This document shows, piece by piece, positions 1-10,104 of a stretch of DNA of 64,000 nucleotides. Position numbers and translations under genes: made by a program. The stretch spans positions 201,046,134 to 201,110,133 of the forward strand of contig CM068373.1 in assembly GCA_034769895.1 (NCBI GenBank). The letters run 5' to 3'. The DNA is from Magicicada septendecula (Eukaryota > Arthropoda > Insecta > Hemiptera > Cicadidae). The notes below the pieces were generated by a model. That model did no database searches. It was not told the DNA's origin and saw only the letters and a program-made list of their open reading frames with translations. How positions within the stretch are numbered: the stretch's first letter is position 1; each line of letters opens with the position of its first letter.

Positions 1-1
1 A

Positions 2-352
2 TGTAATATTTGTGATGCCTTTTATGTGGGCCAAACGGGCCGTGGTTTTTTCAAGAGGTTTGTTGAACATAAGCCACCCACTTATTTTCACAACACAGAA
101 AATGTAAAATCTAATTTCGCTAAACATCTTATTGATGAAAATCACAACTATACTAATTTTCATACCAACTTGTAACCCCTTCACATTTGTAATAAAGGAC
201 GTTGCATGAACGCCCTTGAAGAGTTTGAAGTATATAGAGCGTATAATAATCCTGTTACCAGGCCACATGTTTTAAATGATCAGCTGAACTTTAAATCTAA
301 TGTGCTGTATGATACTGCGTTGCAATATTGCTACGACACGAATCAAATATGA
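2..352 (+). pseudogene. Penelope-like element GIY-YIG endonuclease fragment
   Basis: The frame beginning at base 2 reads a PLE C-terminus. It opens with a Cys-x2-Cys pair, then the YVGQTG motif (the YIG half of GIY-YIG), a following Arg-containing helix (FFKRFVEHK), and the 'FAKHLIDENH' block that in PLEs precedes the last nuclease helices. The frame continues to a TGA at 350-352. An in-frame TAA at 173-175 splits it. In PLEs this domain follows the reverse transcriptase and nicks target DNA. The RT part would lie left of the window. The peptide differs clearly from the PLE at 14.8-20.4 kb, so this is a separate and older family member. The hammerhead core about 160 bp downstream supports the PLE assignment. 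Confidence 0.75.
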
Positions 353-829
353 ACCAGTGCGCTGTCGGTTACCGTGCGGTGTACACCGTAAAACTGTTGC
401 GCGCGTACTTTGTGTAATGTAATTGTGTCTTGTGTTAATGTGGATTTTAATATTTTTAAATATATTGACGACTGTGCCATCGTATGATGGTATGAAGAGA
501 CTTTTTTAAAAATTCTGAGGATGGGACAAGTGTCCCGAAACATGTCAATTGTATTGTGAAGATATTTACTTAAGCCACAGACGGTGAGTTGCATAGCGTT
601 TAGTAGATTAATATAGCTCATCATCATGTGTTTTGTTGCAGTATATTATGCTCAAGACATGTAAATGATATACTTTTTGGATTTTTTGTTTGTTTCTAGC
701 GTCAGTACAACATTATAAATAAGTTATGTCTTTTTCCTCCAGCAGTACAGCTTGACACTAGTGAATCCTACAAATTAGATGCCACATGAGACTATTCGTC
801 CACTATAGTTTGTTATTTCAAGCACATCC
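353..829. other. PLE 3' flank and unassigned AT-rich DNA
   Basis: Apart from the hammerhead motif at 511-550, I see no coding sequence. The stretch up to about 600 is probably the PLE 3' untranslated part. The remainder has no recognisable structure. Confidence 0.4.
511..550 (+). ncRNA. Hammerhead ribozyme motif of PLE 3' region
   Basis: The conserved hammerhead core is readable in order. Stem I strand AATT is at 511-514, CTGAGGA at 515-521, a perfect 5-bp stem II with a 4-nt loop at 523-536, GAAA at 537-540, a minimal palindromic CATG (stem III) at 541-544, the UC cleavage pair at 545-546, and the AATT partner of stem I at 547-550. PLEs are known to carry such minimal hammerheads, thought to act as dimers because stem III is very short. 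Self-cleavage activity is inferred, not shown. Confidence 0.65.
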
Positions 830-861
830 TTAACTCCCCGTCAGATGCGACGGGGAGTTAA
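830..861. repeat. Perfect 13-bp inverted repeat with 6-nt loop
   Basis: Bases 830-842 (TTAACTCCCCGTC) are exactly complementary to 849-861, separated by AGATGC. The arms are GC-rich in an AT-rich setting. No coding sequence adjoins it. It may be the terminus of an unidentified repeat. Confidence 0.6.
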
Positions 862-1060
862 TAAGTATAATTCTCTTTGTATAATTTTCTTTGTCTCTTT
901 ATTGTTATTGTTATTTTCTACATGTTACATTTATGATATTTTTTTGTTCTCATAAATTTTATTTTCTATTTTTCGTCTATTAATTGATCGATCCTGTGGT
1001 TGATATTCTCCGCACAGTATTCTATCTGTAATATATTTGCCAAAGTCCACTCACGGACTC

Positions 1061-1546
1061 ATCACTGTATCTCAACAATGACAAGGCCTAGAAAGATGAA
1101 ACTTTACATAGATATTCACTAGATACTGTAGATGTGCAATAAGACGGGGTTTGACAAAATTCAAAATTTAACGGGGGTATTGGAGGGGTCAAAGTGACCG
1201 ATTATTCTCATACTCACTCACTCACTCATCACTGTATCTCAACAACGACAAGGCCTAGAAAGATGAAACTTTACACAGATATTCACTAGATACTGTATAT
1301 GTGCAATAAGACGGGGTTTGACAAAATTCAAAATTTAAGGGGGGTATTGGAGGGGTCAAAGTGACCGATTATTCTCATACTCACTCACACACTCATCACT
1401 GTATCTCAACAATGACAAGGCCTAGAAAGATGAAACTTTACATAAATATTCACTAGATACAGTAGATGTGCAATAAGACGGGTTTTGACAAAATTCAAAA
1501 TTTTAGGGGGGTTTTGGAGGGGTCAAAATGACCGAATATTCTCATA
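1061..1546 (+). repeat. Three tandem ~167-bp repeats (Helitron leader type)
   Basis: Units start at 1061, 1228 and 1395 (ATCACTGTATCTCAACAA...). Each contains the block 'GATGTGCAATAAGACGG' and ends in a G-rich stretch followed by a GACC...TTCTCATA segment. They are separated by short CACT/CTCA runs. Similar repeats, with a GATGTGCA(C/A)TAAGA core, precede the Rep-helicase gene in many insect Helitrons, so I assign them to the Helitron that follows. Confidence 0.6.
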
Positions 1547-1636
1547 AGAAATACATGACAGTTAAAACGTGACAACTGTTAGGCAGCTTCTAGATGAGAT
1601 AGAAACATGAAATTTGTTCTACAAGTTAACTTAACC

Positions 1637-4093
1637 CTCTTTTAAAGAACACAAAGGTCAAAGGTACACAACACACAAAGGTACCGTACAATCCTGTTCT
1701 GTCACGTACCTTTTTGGCACATAACAATGTCGAGTTGTGTAACTCAGTCAAATCGATAAAGTATATTTGCGAATACGTGAAAAAGGGCAGTGATCAAGCA
1801 GCTTTTGTGTTGGAAAATGAGTGGGACGAAGTGTCCAAATATGAAGCAGGCCGTTACATAAGTAGTTCCGAAGCGGCATGGCGTATATTTTGCTTCCCAA
1901 TCCATGAAAGATATCCTCCCGTAATGCATTTGGCTGTACACCTTGAAAATGGCCAGAGAATTTATTTTAATCCCGGAAACGTTCAAGACAAAGTTCAAAA
2001 TCCACCCAAAACTACTCTACTGGCATTCTTTGAACGACGCAAATCAGACAATTTTGCCAGAACCATAATCTACAGTGAAGTCCCTGCTTACTACACCTGG
2101 AAAAACAATAAGTTTATTCGGCGGAAACAAGGCAAACCCGTTCCCGGACATCCAGGAGTGAAAAAAGATCAAGAGCTCGGTCGGGTTTATACTGTACACC
2201 CTAACAATGCAGAATGTTACTACCTACGTCTTCTCCTTCATGAAGTTAAAGGGCCTACGAGTTTTAATGATCTTATGAGGGTATCTGGCATAGTTCACTC
2301 CACTTATCAGTCTGCCTGCAGATCGTTGGGTTTAGTTCAAGATGACAATCATTGGGACATCACCTTGGAGGAAGCTGCTCTGTCGGAGTCACCACAGAAA
2401 ATCAGACAACTGTTCGCTGTCATTTTGGTGTTTTGTCAAGCAGCGGATCCATTAGTGCTGTGGGAGAAACACAGAGACAGTATGTCAGAGGACTTAAAGA
2501 GACAGATTGAGTATGAATGTCCGAGCTTAGAGCTTGAACTACGGAACAACATCATTTACAACAAATGCCTACATTCATTAGAAAACTTAGTCTCTTCAAT
2601 GTCCAATCAATCCCTCCAACAACTCGGTCTTCCTTCTCCAAGTCAAGAGCCCAACAGTTCTGCAGTCAACCGCGAGTACCTGAAAGAACTCTCTTACAAC
2701 ACGGTCCATCTATCTGAATTGGTTGCTGAAAACGTGCCTAAACTGAACGACGAGCAGAAAAATGTCTACAATGAAGTAATTGCGAGCATTGAATCAGAGG
2801 CTGGACGACTATTTTTCCTTGACGCACCAGGTGGTACAGGGAAAACCTTTTTGATTAATTTAATATTAGCCACGGTAAGACAAGATAGGAAAATTGCTAC
2901 ATCTGTGGCTTCGTCAGGTATAGCAGCAACGTTGTTGGATGGAGGGAGGACAGTTCATTCTGCCTTCAAACTGCCTCTCAACTTAAACCACTCTGAGACC
3001 CCATTTTGCAACATATCAAAACAAAGCGACACAGCGAAGGTACTTAAGGATTGTAAGTTGATAATTTGGGACGAGTGCACCATGGCTCACAAGGGAGGAA
3101 TTGAAGCTTTGGATAGAACTCTGCAGGACATTGGAAGCAATAAAAACTTGATGGGTGGATTCACACTTCTAATGGCCGGAGACTTCAGACAGACTTTACC
3201 TGTTGTACCTAGGGGAACTCGAGCAGATGAAGTTAAAGCCTGTCTAAAGAGTTCTGTCCTGTGGCCTAAAGCCCAAGTTCGTTCCTTGAGAGTCAACGTG
3301 CGGGTTCATCTTAAAGGCAGACGAGTTTTCAAGTTTACTTTTACAGATCGGTAATGGAAATCTACCTGAAGAAAATGGCAAAGTCAATATTACAAAAGAC
3401 TTATGTAAAGTTGTATGCGACTTGACAACGTTGGCTGAAAAAATTTACCCAGATTTAACTAATTTTTACTTGAAAGATGTATCTTGGCTGAAAGAAAGAG
3501 CTATCCTTACTCCAAAGAATGACACTGCTGCAAATATCAATAATACATTATTGGAAAAACTGCCAACTGAGATTGTCCAGTACCAATCCGTGGACTCTGT
3601 GGTGGAAGTAGAAGATGCGGTCCATTACCCAGTAGAGTTCTTGCACACGCTTAATCCTCCAAGCATTCCACCGCACAATCTTTGCCTTAAAGTTGGAGCT
3701 CCAATAATGCTGCTACGAAACCTGGTACCGCCTAAGCTTTGTAACGGTACTAGGCTGCAGATTAAATCGTTGCACAACAACGTCATAGAAGCAACAATAT
3801 TCACTGGATGTGGTCAGGGGGAAGAAGTCTTCATTCCACGCATTCCCTTAATTCCATCGGGTTACCATTTTCAGTTTAAAAGACTCCAGTTCCCTGTCAA
3901 GCTCTGCTTTGCTATGACAATAAATAAATCACAAGGGCAGTCTTTGAAAATGGCCGGTGCTGATCTGAGGGAAGACTGCTTCTCCCATGGCCAGTTGTAT
4001 GTTGTTTGCTCACGAGGTAGCTCTTCTGAGAGTTTAACTATCCTTCAGCCACAGGGTCAAACAAAGAACGTTGTCTACAAGGAAGTTTTATAA
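1637..4093 (+). pseudogene. Helitron Pif1-like helicase (Rep domain missing, frameshifted)
   Basis: The open frame follows a stop near 1634. It begins with the conserved linker that links Rep to helicase in Helitrons (VPYNP, then HNNVELCNSVKSIKYI). Helicase motifs follow: Walker A GGTGKT near 2830, a SGIAATLL block, Walker B 'IIWDE' near 3060-3075, and GDFRQTLPV near 3180. Around 3314-3317 one extra base shifts the frame. The protein continues in the second frame (Helitron 'QIGNG.LP' region) through motif V/VI-like 'AMTINKSQGQ' and 'QLYVVCSRG' to the stop at 4091-4093. The first frame, left alone, ends at 3354. Such helicases unwind DNA during rolling-circle transposition. Loss of Rep plus the frameshift means it is inactive. 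Confidence 0.8.
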
Positions 4094-4274
4094 GTGCCGT
4101 ATTTCGTTTCACAAAACGATTTCAGTAGACTTAGTATTAGCACCCATTTATGCTTTTAAAAATTTGTAAATATTACATTTATACAATGTGCTTGGTTACC
4201 CAAGGTTAAAAAAAAACACCGAACCAATGTGTTTATTCAGTAAAAATTGTAGCGAAGCACGGGTATACAGCTAG

Positions 4275-5714
4275 TAGTATATATTTGTTTTAAAGTATAT
4301 TATAACATTACTGTAAAGTGTAGATAATTTAATTAGTTAACTTCTGGTTTGTTTAATGAATTTAAATATCCAATTTGAGTACCTATATTAGCATAAACAT
4401 TATAAAACTTGTACTTTTTATTAAGCTCAGACAAAAAGTAGGCGGAACCAACATAAACTTTGGTATGAATTTCTTATCAAATCATTTATCAAACAACAAT
4501 AAAATTCTGAGCAATGACAAAATTGCGTCACTCTGTTAAACTAAAGTAACATAGAAACCGGAGAACGTTTTACAATAACTTATTAGAAACCTGAGAACGA
4601 CTGGTTAGAGACATTAAAACACCTTAGACACGAGGTAACCACGATTACACCAGTGAGGCTGAAACTAATAAACATGAATTAAATGAGGAGAATGCACTTT
4701 GTTAACCCCGATTTATTGAGGCTACAAAAAACAATAACATAAGCAAAGTTCTTTTGTGACTGTGTACTCATAATACTCGATTGTTTCTATAACCGTCACT
4801 GTAAAAACCCTTTGTGTGTTTCCATAGGCTAATATTACAAATGAGGTTTGCTTAAAGGCAATAACACGAAATTTTTCTTCTGAAGTGGCAGCACTGTGAG
4901 GAAAAAAGTTCAGAACTTGGTAGATATAAGGTTTGTGGATATAAACTTCAACTTTCTAACTTAACTGTACTTGACTAAGCAATTGTTTTATGTGTTTTGT
5001 CTCATATAAAAGACATGAATGTCGACAATATTAAGCAATCAAATTTTAGATCAAACTTTAAGACAGTGAAACAACTAAATATCCAAATTTTATCAGACTA
5101 AAACGTGCTTACAGATATGAAACCGTGATTTGGGCCCTGGTTTTAAGTGGCACAAAGGATTTTAGATGTCTATAAAATTGTAGAGGGAAATTTCTATAGT
5201 TCTGGAAAATCAAGCACACCACAAACTGATTCAAAAATAACAAAATTTAAAGATTTCCTCAAGTCTACTTGCAGTTTGATTCTAACAATTATTAACCATG
5301 AAATAAATTTAAATAAACAGACTGATCATTGAATTCGGCCCAACATTGGAATCCGGCCAGAAATTTTGACGCCTGAATGCTTCAATATGATAACACTCAA
5401 TGTCACTTTATATTTACTAAGAATATATATTTGGCCAATATATTCACTATCATTCATATGTAGCCTGCCATACGTACGAAACTATTTAAAAGATTAGATC
5501 ACATAGTGTATCTCTGTTAATTTGTACTTTCTTCGTAAATTTATTGAGTCTTGTTCAATTTATTTACTGTTCATGGAAGTTTAAGTATCGAATGTCTTTT
5601 CAACTTTCACTTTAATACATCTCTGAATGTTGCTTCGGTTGCTACTAAAAATGTGTTGCTATTTGAAAATGCTAGCTTCGAAGTAGGGTCTACTTAAATT
5701 AAATAATATTACTA
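4275..5714. other. Unassigned AT-rich DNA
   Basis: No domain, repeat or RNA gene was recognised. The longest open frame (61 codons at 5147-5332) has no recognisable similarity and starts at a non-ATG codon, so I do not call it a gene. Confidence 0.5.
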
Positions 5715-6131
5715 TACCCTGATTAACGAAAGAAAGTGACTGGCGGAGCGGCCGCGCGGCGACCGAGTTTGTAGTAAAAACATTCCACTTAATAACCTCG
5801 TTGAAACGTAAAATACAGGGCTAGAAATGTGTAATGAAATGTATTTTAATCATCAATTAAAGACGTTTTTAACAAACTTTTCTAATTTTCAAAATCTTTT
5901 TTCAATTAATTTACATTGAGAGTTAAATAAAAAAATACATGAATTTGAATTAAAAATTTAGGGTTTATCGTTTTTATTACGTAAGAACTCAAAGGTTAAG
6001 CATCGGAAAAACATTTCTTGTAGGCAAATGGTAGTCCACCTTCTTTAGTACAATATATCAAAAAATGAGATTCCTACGAATAATATTAACGACGTTATTA
6101 ATTTTTTCCAAATGTACTGTTAACTCCGTTA
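5713..6131 (+). repeat. Left terminal inverted repeat
   Basis: Pairs with 7194-7613. It includes a GC-rich segment (GGCGGAGCGGCCGCGCGG, about 5742-5759) that is notable in this AT-rich region and is largely kept in the other arm. Confidence 0.75.
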
Positions 6132-7611
6132 TTAATAATTTTTTTCATTGAGTTTTTTCACAGTAAGCATAACAAAATTGTATTCATCAATAAAAAGTGG
6201 TATGTAACCTTCAAATATTACGAAATGTAACAGCAATCAGTTAATATAGGAAAATTAGAACTAACATGGCTCAACGGCGCGCCATCGAGTCAAGGTACAG
6301 TAGCAGCCCAAAGAAAGTGGTGCATACGCTCACGGCTCACACATTGACACAGCCAACTTGCTACGAGTCACCAACCTCTCATATATATACAGAGATTTTA
6401 GTTATCTGTCTACTTATTTAATCTAATCTATTTACCTGGAGATCTGTCAAAAACTTACATTTGACCAGACTTTTGTGGTTTAGTTGAACTACATGCTTTT
6501 TATAACAGATGGTCTTGAATGATTGTTTATGACTCTTTTGCGGTACGGTATTTATTGTTTTCTTTTTAATAAACTATTTTGTTTTGTGGATCAGCTTTAA
6601 TACTACTAATTGAAGTGCAATGTAATTACTGGGAAATTGTTAATGTCATTCAAATTTCTCAACAACTAATTATTTAACTATGAAATACAGTTTACAGTTT
6701 AAAACTACCAAGCAAAGCTCGGTCTACCAGATATTGCATAATTATAACAGTATTTTACTGTTATAATGTATTGAAATGTAAAAAACAATTAGTAAATTAC
6801 TTGTTATTAGCATTGACAAATAAATAATAAAGACAGTAAGGTACTTACAAGTACTGTAGTGTTCTTCAGCTTTTATGGAATCCGCTCATAAAATATGTGT
6901 ATAAATCATAAAAATACACTATTAAAACACTCTATAAGAAACACTTATTAAAACACTTATAGCTGTGAGTTAGTAGTCTTCAAACGAAGACGGTAGCGCG
7001 CGAATAAAATGGGTCCACTAGGTTCTGACTGTACTTCCGCCGCAGAGCGCCGCACACTGCTCTCTGTGAAATTCACTTTATATATTAATCCATTGTAGTA
7101 TTCCTACCACGTACAAGGTGTAAGTTGTATATGTCTTCTACACTTAGTTATCTAAAGAGAGCGTCACGCAAATCTCATTCATGTACAACTTTTAACAACT
7201 GAGTTAACAGGACATTAGAAAAAAATTAATAACGTCGTTAATTTTAATCGTAGGAATCTCAGTTTTTGATATATTGTACTAAAGAAGGTGGACTACCATC
7301 TGTCTACAAGAAATGTTTTTCCGATGCTTAACCTCTGAGTTCTTACGTAAAAAATGATAAACCCTAAATTTTTAATTAAAATTCGTGTATTTTTTTATTT
7401 AACTCTCAATATAAATTAATTGAAAAAAGATTTACAAAATTAGAAAAGTTTGATAAAAAACGTCTTTAATTTATGATTAAAATACAGTTCATTAGACATT
7501 TATAGCCCTGTATTTTACGTTTCCACGAGGTTATTAAGTGGAATGTTTTTACTACAAACTCGGTCGCCGTGCGGCCGCTCCGCCAGTCACTTTCTTTCGT
7601 TAATCAGGGTA
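5715..7611. mobile_element. Non-autonomous DNA transposon with ~420-bp inverted repeats
   Basis: Bases 5713-~6131 reappear inverted at ~7194-7613 with scattered mismatches. The outer ends read TACCCTGATTAACGAAAG on each side and are flanked by TA, which fits a TA target duplication. The 1.06-kb interior has no transposase-like frame, only AT-rich sequence with two GC-rich islets (near 6275 and 7030). The long arms and lack of coding sequence suggest a MITE-like or foldback derivative. The superfamily is undecided: a TA duplication points to Tc1/mariner-type, but the terminal sequence alone is not diagnostic. Confidence 0.75.
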
Positions 7612-7613
7612 TA
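7194..7613 (-). repeat. Right terminal inverted repeat
   Basis: Inverted counterpart of 5713-6131. Small indels and substitutions show the arms have aged independently. Confidence 0.75.
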
Positions 7614-8406
7614 CACAGTCATATACTTTTGACGCTACACTGGTATTCAAAAAATAGAATTGTTTGGCGGGATTTGTGTCATATTAACTAATATTTTAAT
7701 TACAGATTTTATGGTACAATATGTAACTACATATTTTTAGCTTTATATAGAGGCCTATACTGAATATTACAAGTGTAAATTATGCATCGCCGCCTATACG
7801 TTTGATTTCATACTGTATGGTTTGACTTGTAAAAGGCTGAGTCTGAATAATCTAATTATCCGGATGATTCGATGATATATTGTAATATCTTACATGTTGT
7901 GTATCTGTGTATCATTCTTTAATGTTTAAACGGTAAATGGTAATGGAAAATACATTACTACAAAAATACGTAAGTATTAGTATTCATTTAATTATTTCAG
8001 TAATACTAAAACCAATCTGTACTACACTAATAAATACTATACAAATACTATGTGTACCACTAACTACATATATTTAGCAATTAAAAATGCATATGAAAAT
8101 AATATAGTTTTGTCAGTAATAGTGTTAGTAATTTTTCAAAGAATTCATATAAAAATTAAAATAAGCTTTGTGTAAGCGTTACTGAATCATAACGATTAAA
8201 ATAGTTCGGTATACGCCTACATTCCTATTAATGTGATTTCATAAATAATTTAAGAAATACATTTTATGAATACGCAATTGTCAAAAGCAATTATGAATAG
8301 GCTTTATTGCTTTATGTCAAAGAATAGCAAATAATGCAAAAATCACGTCAATTTAGCAATTAAGTAATTAAAATAAGACATGTAAATAGTAAGTTGAAGT
8401 TTGTAA
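7614..8406. other. Unassigned AT-rich DNA
   Basis: No coding frame, repeat or RNA gene recognised. Confidence 0.5.
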
Positions 8407-8808
8407 TTGGTATCCTGGCTGCTGGCTGTGTCTGGGAGGAACACGTACTCTTTCAGTCAAGAAACTCACGTTACTTTTCATCGTTTCTTAAAAGAACAGT
8501 ATGTCATGTACTCTATCGAAACAATGTTGTTTATTCATGAGTTCACATTTACTCTGTTCCCCGACGGAACGGCTTTTTCTCAGAGGAATTTCCTGGAAGC
8601 AATTTACTTTATTTCCTCACGTACCCCTCATTACGGAGAGCGTCTTATTTGTTGTATTCTTATTTCTTTAGCTACGCAGGGAAACAACGCAGACGTGATA
8701 ACATTCAGAAATTTTAAGACAAAGCGTCAATTGCGCGAGATCGTAGAGTGGATTAAACACAAACAAGCAGATATTAAAAGACGTCAATATATACAAATGA
8801 TAATGTAG
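8407..8808 (+). CDS. Unrecognised 133-codon open frame
   Basis: An open frame of moderate GC in AT-rich surroundings. It starts at TTG (8407); the first in-frame ATG is at Met34 (the 'MYSIETM' segment). It has a hydrophobic middle (FIHEFTFTLF; LICCILISLA) and a charged C-terminal tail (FKTKRQLREIVEWIKHKQ, then KRRQ). I do not recognise a family. It could be a host exon, a viral or transposon remnant, or chance. The higher GC and a balanced amino-acid composition argue mildly for past coding. No clear splice sites or promoter were seen. Confidence 0.25.
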   Translation: MVSWLLAVSGRNTYSFSQETHVTFHRFLKEQYVMYSIETMLFIHEFTFTLFPDGTAFSQRNFLEAIYFISSRTPHYGERLICCILISLATQGNNADVITFRNFKTKRQLREIVEWIKHKQADIKRRQYIQMIM

Positions 8809-10100
8809 TAATAAAATTGCATTATATAATAATATAATTAGGACAATTAATACTGTATTCATTATACTTGTCAGTATTTTTAGTATTAACTGTCTACTGA
8901 ATATAAATAAAACCGATAATACCTCAAATTCTAGTGCAAACATTCGCGCGCGCGTGTTTGTTACAGTCCACAACTGTTGGGAATTACCGCATCATGGTTT
9001 CCATCATATTCATCTTTCCAACCCTCATCCTTCACTTTCCTCTACTCGTCTTTACAACACTAACATTGTTCCTCCATGACCATTTTTTTTCTTGAAACCT
9101 CTACGGCTTTAATCATTTTCTCTCTTACTCTACGGTCAAATTCCATAGTCGAAGAGACAATGGGCATCTGTCTTTTGGCATGCGAAGTAAATGCCCGTTT
9201 TCAAGGAACTGTTCTGATTTATAGTACCCATAATATCCAAATAAATTTTCATGTACTCTCAGGTGGCATCTTACAACTAGCTGTTGCCTAGATTTTGTGC
9301 AGCACCTCTTCCAATATTTTACAGGAAAACAAACCTTTTCCGCTTCGTCATAGAAAAACAATCAGGATCAGACAAAACCTGAGAAGAAGTTGCCGAGTGC
9401 ATGGTAAATCGAGGCACAATTAGAAGGAACTGATGCGCTCGGAGCAAAAAGAATTTAAATAGTTTTGTTAATTTGAAGGAGATGAAGACGTATTGGAACT
9501 TGAGGAGAAAACAAATGGTAGCATAGCATGAAAAGCAAAATTTGCTGATAATGTCAAGGACCCACTGTCAGGCAAAACACTTAATAATAATAGTAATTGT
9601 GTATTTTTACAAGTACAGAAATTAATCTAGGTAATGGATTCCAAATAAATATCTCTTATTCTATAACTTGTTACATCAACAAGTATTTATCGTCGTGATC
9701 GATACAAATACAAATATTTTAATAACAAAATGGTTTTTAACAAATGAACACCATAGAAGTATAAACTCCTAAAACTTAAACACTTTAAATAAATGTATAC
9801 AAGTATTAAACACTGTTGAACACTTTGTACAAGGTAGTGTTTACGCTGTTGAATTCAATTACCGTAATAATTTGTACACTTTAACCTACGTATAACGTAC
9901 GTCTAACATAACAAATACAATTAAGGAAACAAAATTTTAGAAAAAAGACAAAAATTTGATGTTAATATCAAAAAATTTACAGTCAATCTTCTTGTGTTCT
10001 TGTCAATCTACTTATTCTTCTTGTGTCCCAATTGATACATCCAAAGCTTGGTATCGTTACTTAAGCTTTTTAGTTTTCTTTTAGGTTAAATTAATTATCG
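8809..10100. other. Unassigned DNA left of the Gypsy array
   Basis: Contains a short CG run (8946-8954). Weak open frames on both strands near 9076-9361 match nothing I know. From about 9600 the sequence is AT-rich and featureless up to the array's left boundary. Confidence 0.4.
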
Positions 10101-10104
10101 ATAT
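10101..10104. repeat. Target-site duplication, left (ATAT)
   Basis: ATAT directly precedes the first TG of LTR1 and reappears at 61016-61019 directly after the last ...TTACA. Four base pairs is a normal size for Ty3/Gypsy elements. In AT-rich DNA a chance match is possible. Confidence 0.5.

Larger units (their letters stand above)
1061..4274 (+). mobile_element. Helitron, 5'-truncated, degenerate
   Basis: The leader repeats, the linker between Rep and helicase, a Pif1-type helicase and a 3' terminus are in the expected order. The 3' end 'GCGAAGCACGGGTATACAG' followed by CTAG (4271-4274) and then T fits Helitron termini, which end in CTRR and insert between A and T. The HUH-nuclease Rep domain that should precede base 1637 is absent, and the 5' TC terminus was not located. 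The element is therefore not autonomous, and its left limit is approximate. Confidence 0.7.

Noticed and set aside
830..861. Rho-independent terminator
   Set aside because: It resembles a terminator hairpin but the context is eukaryotic, with no T tract directly after it and no adjoining gene.
9076..9361. Overlapping small ORFs on both strands
   Set aside because: No recognised domain, and neither strand shows a clearly better coding pattern.
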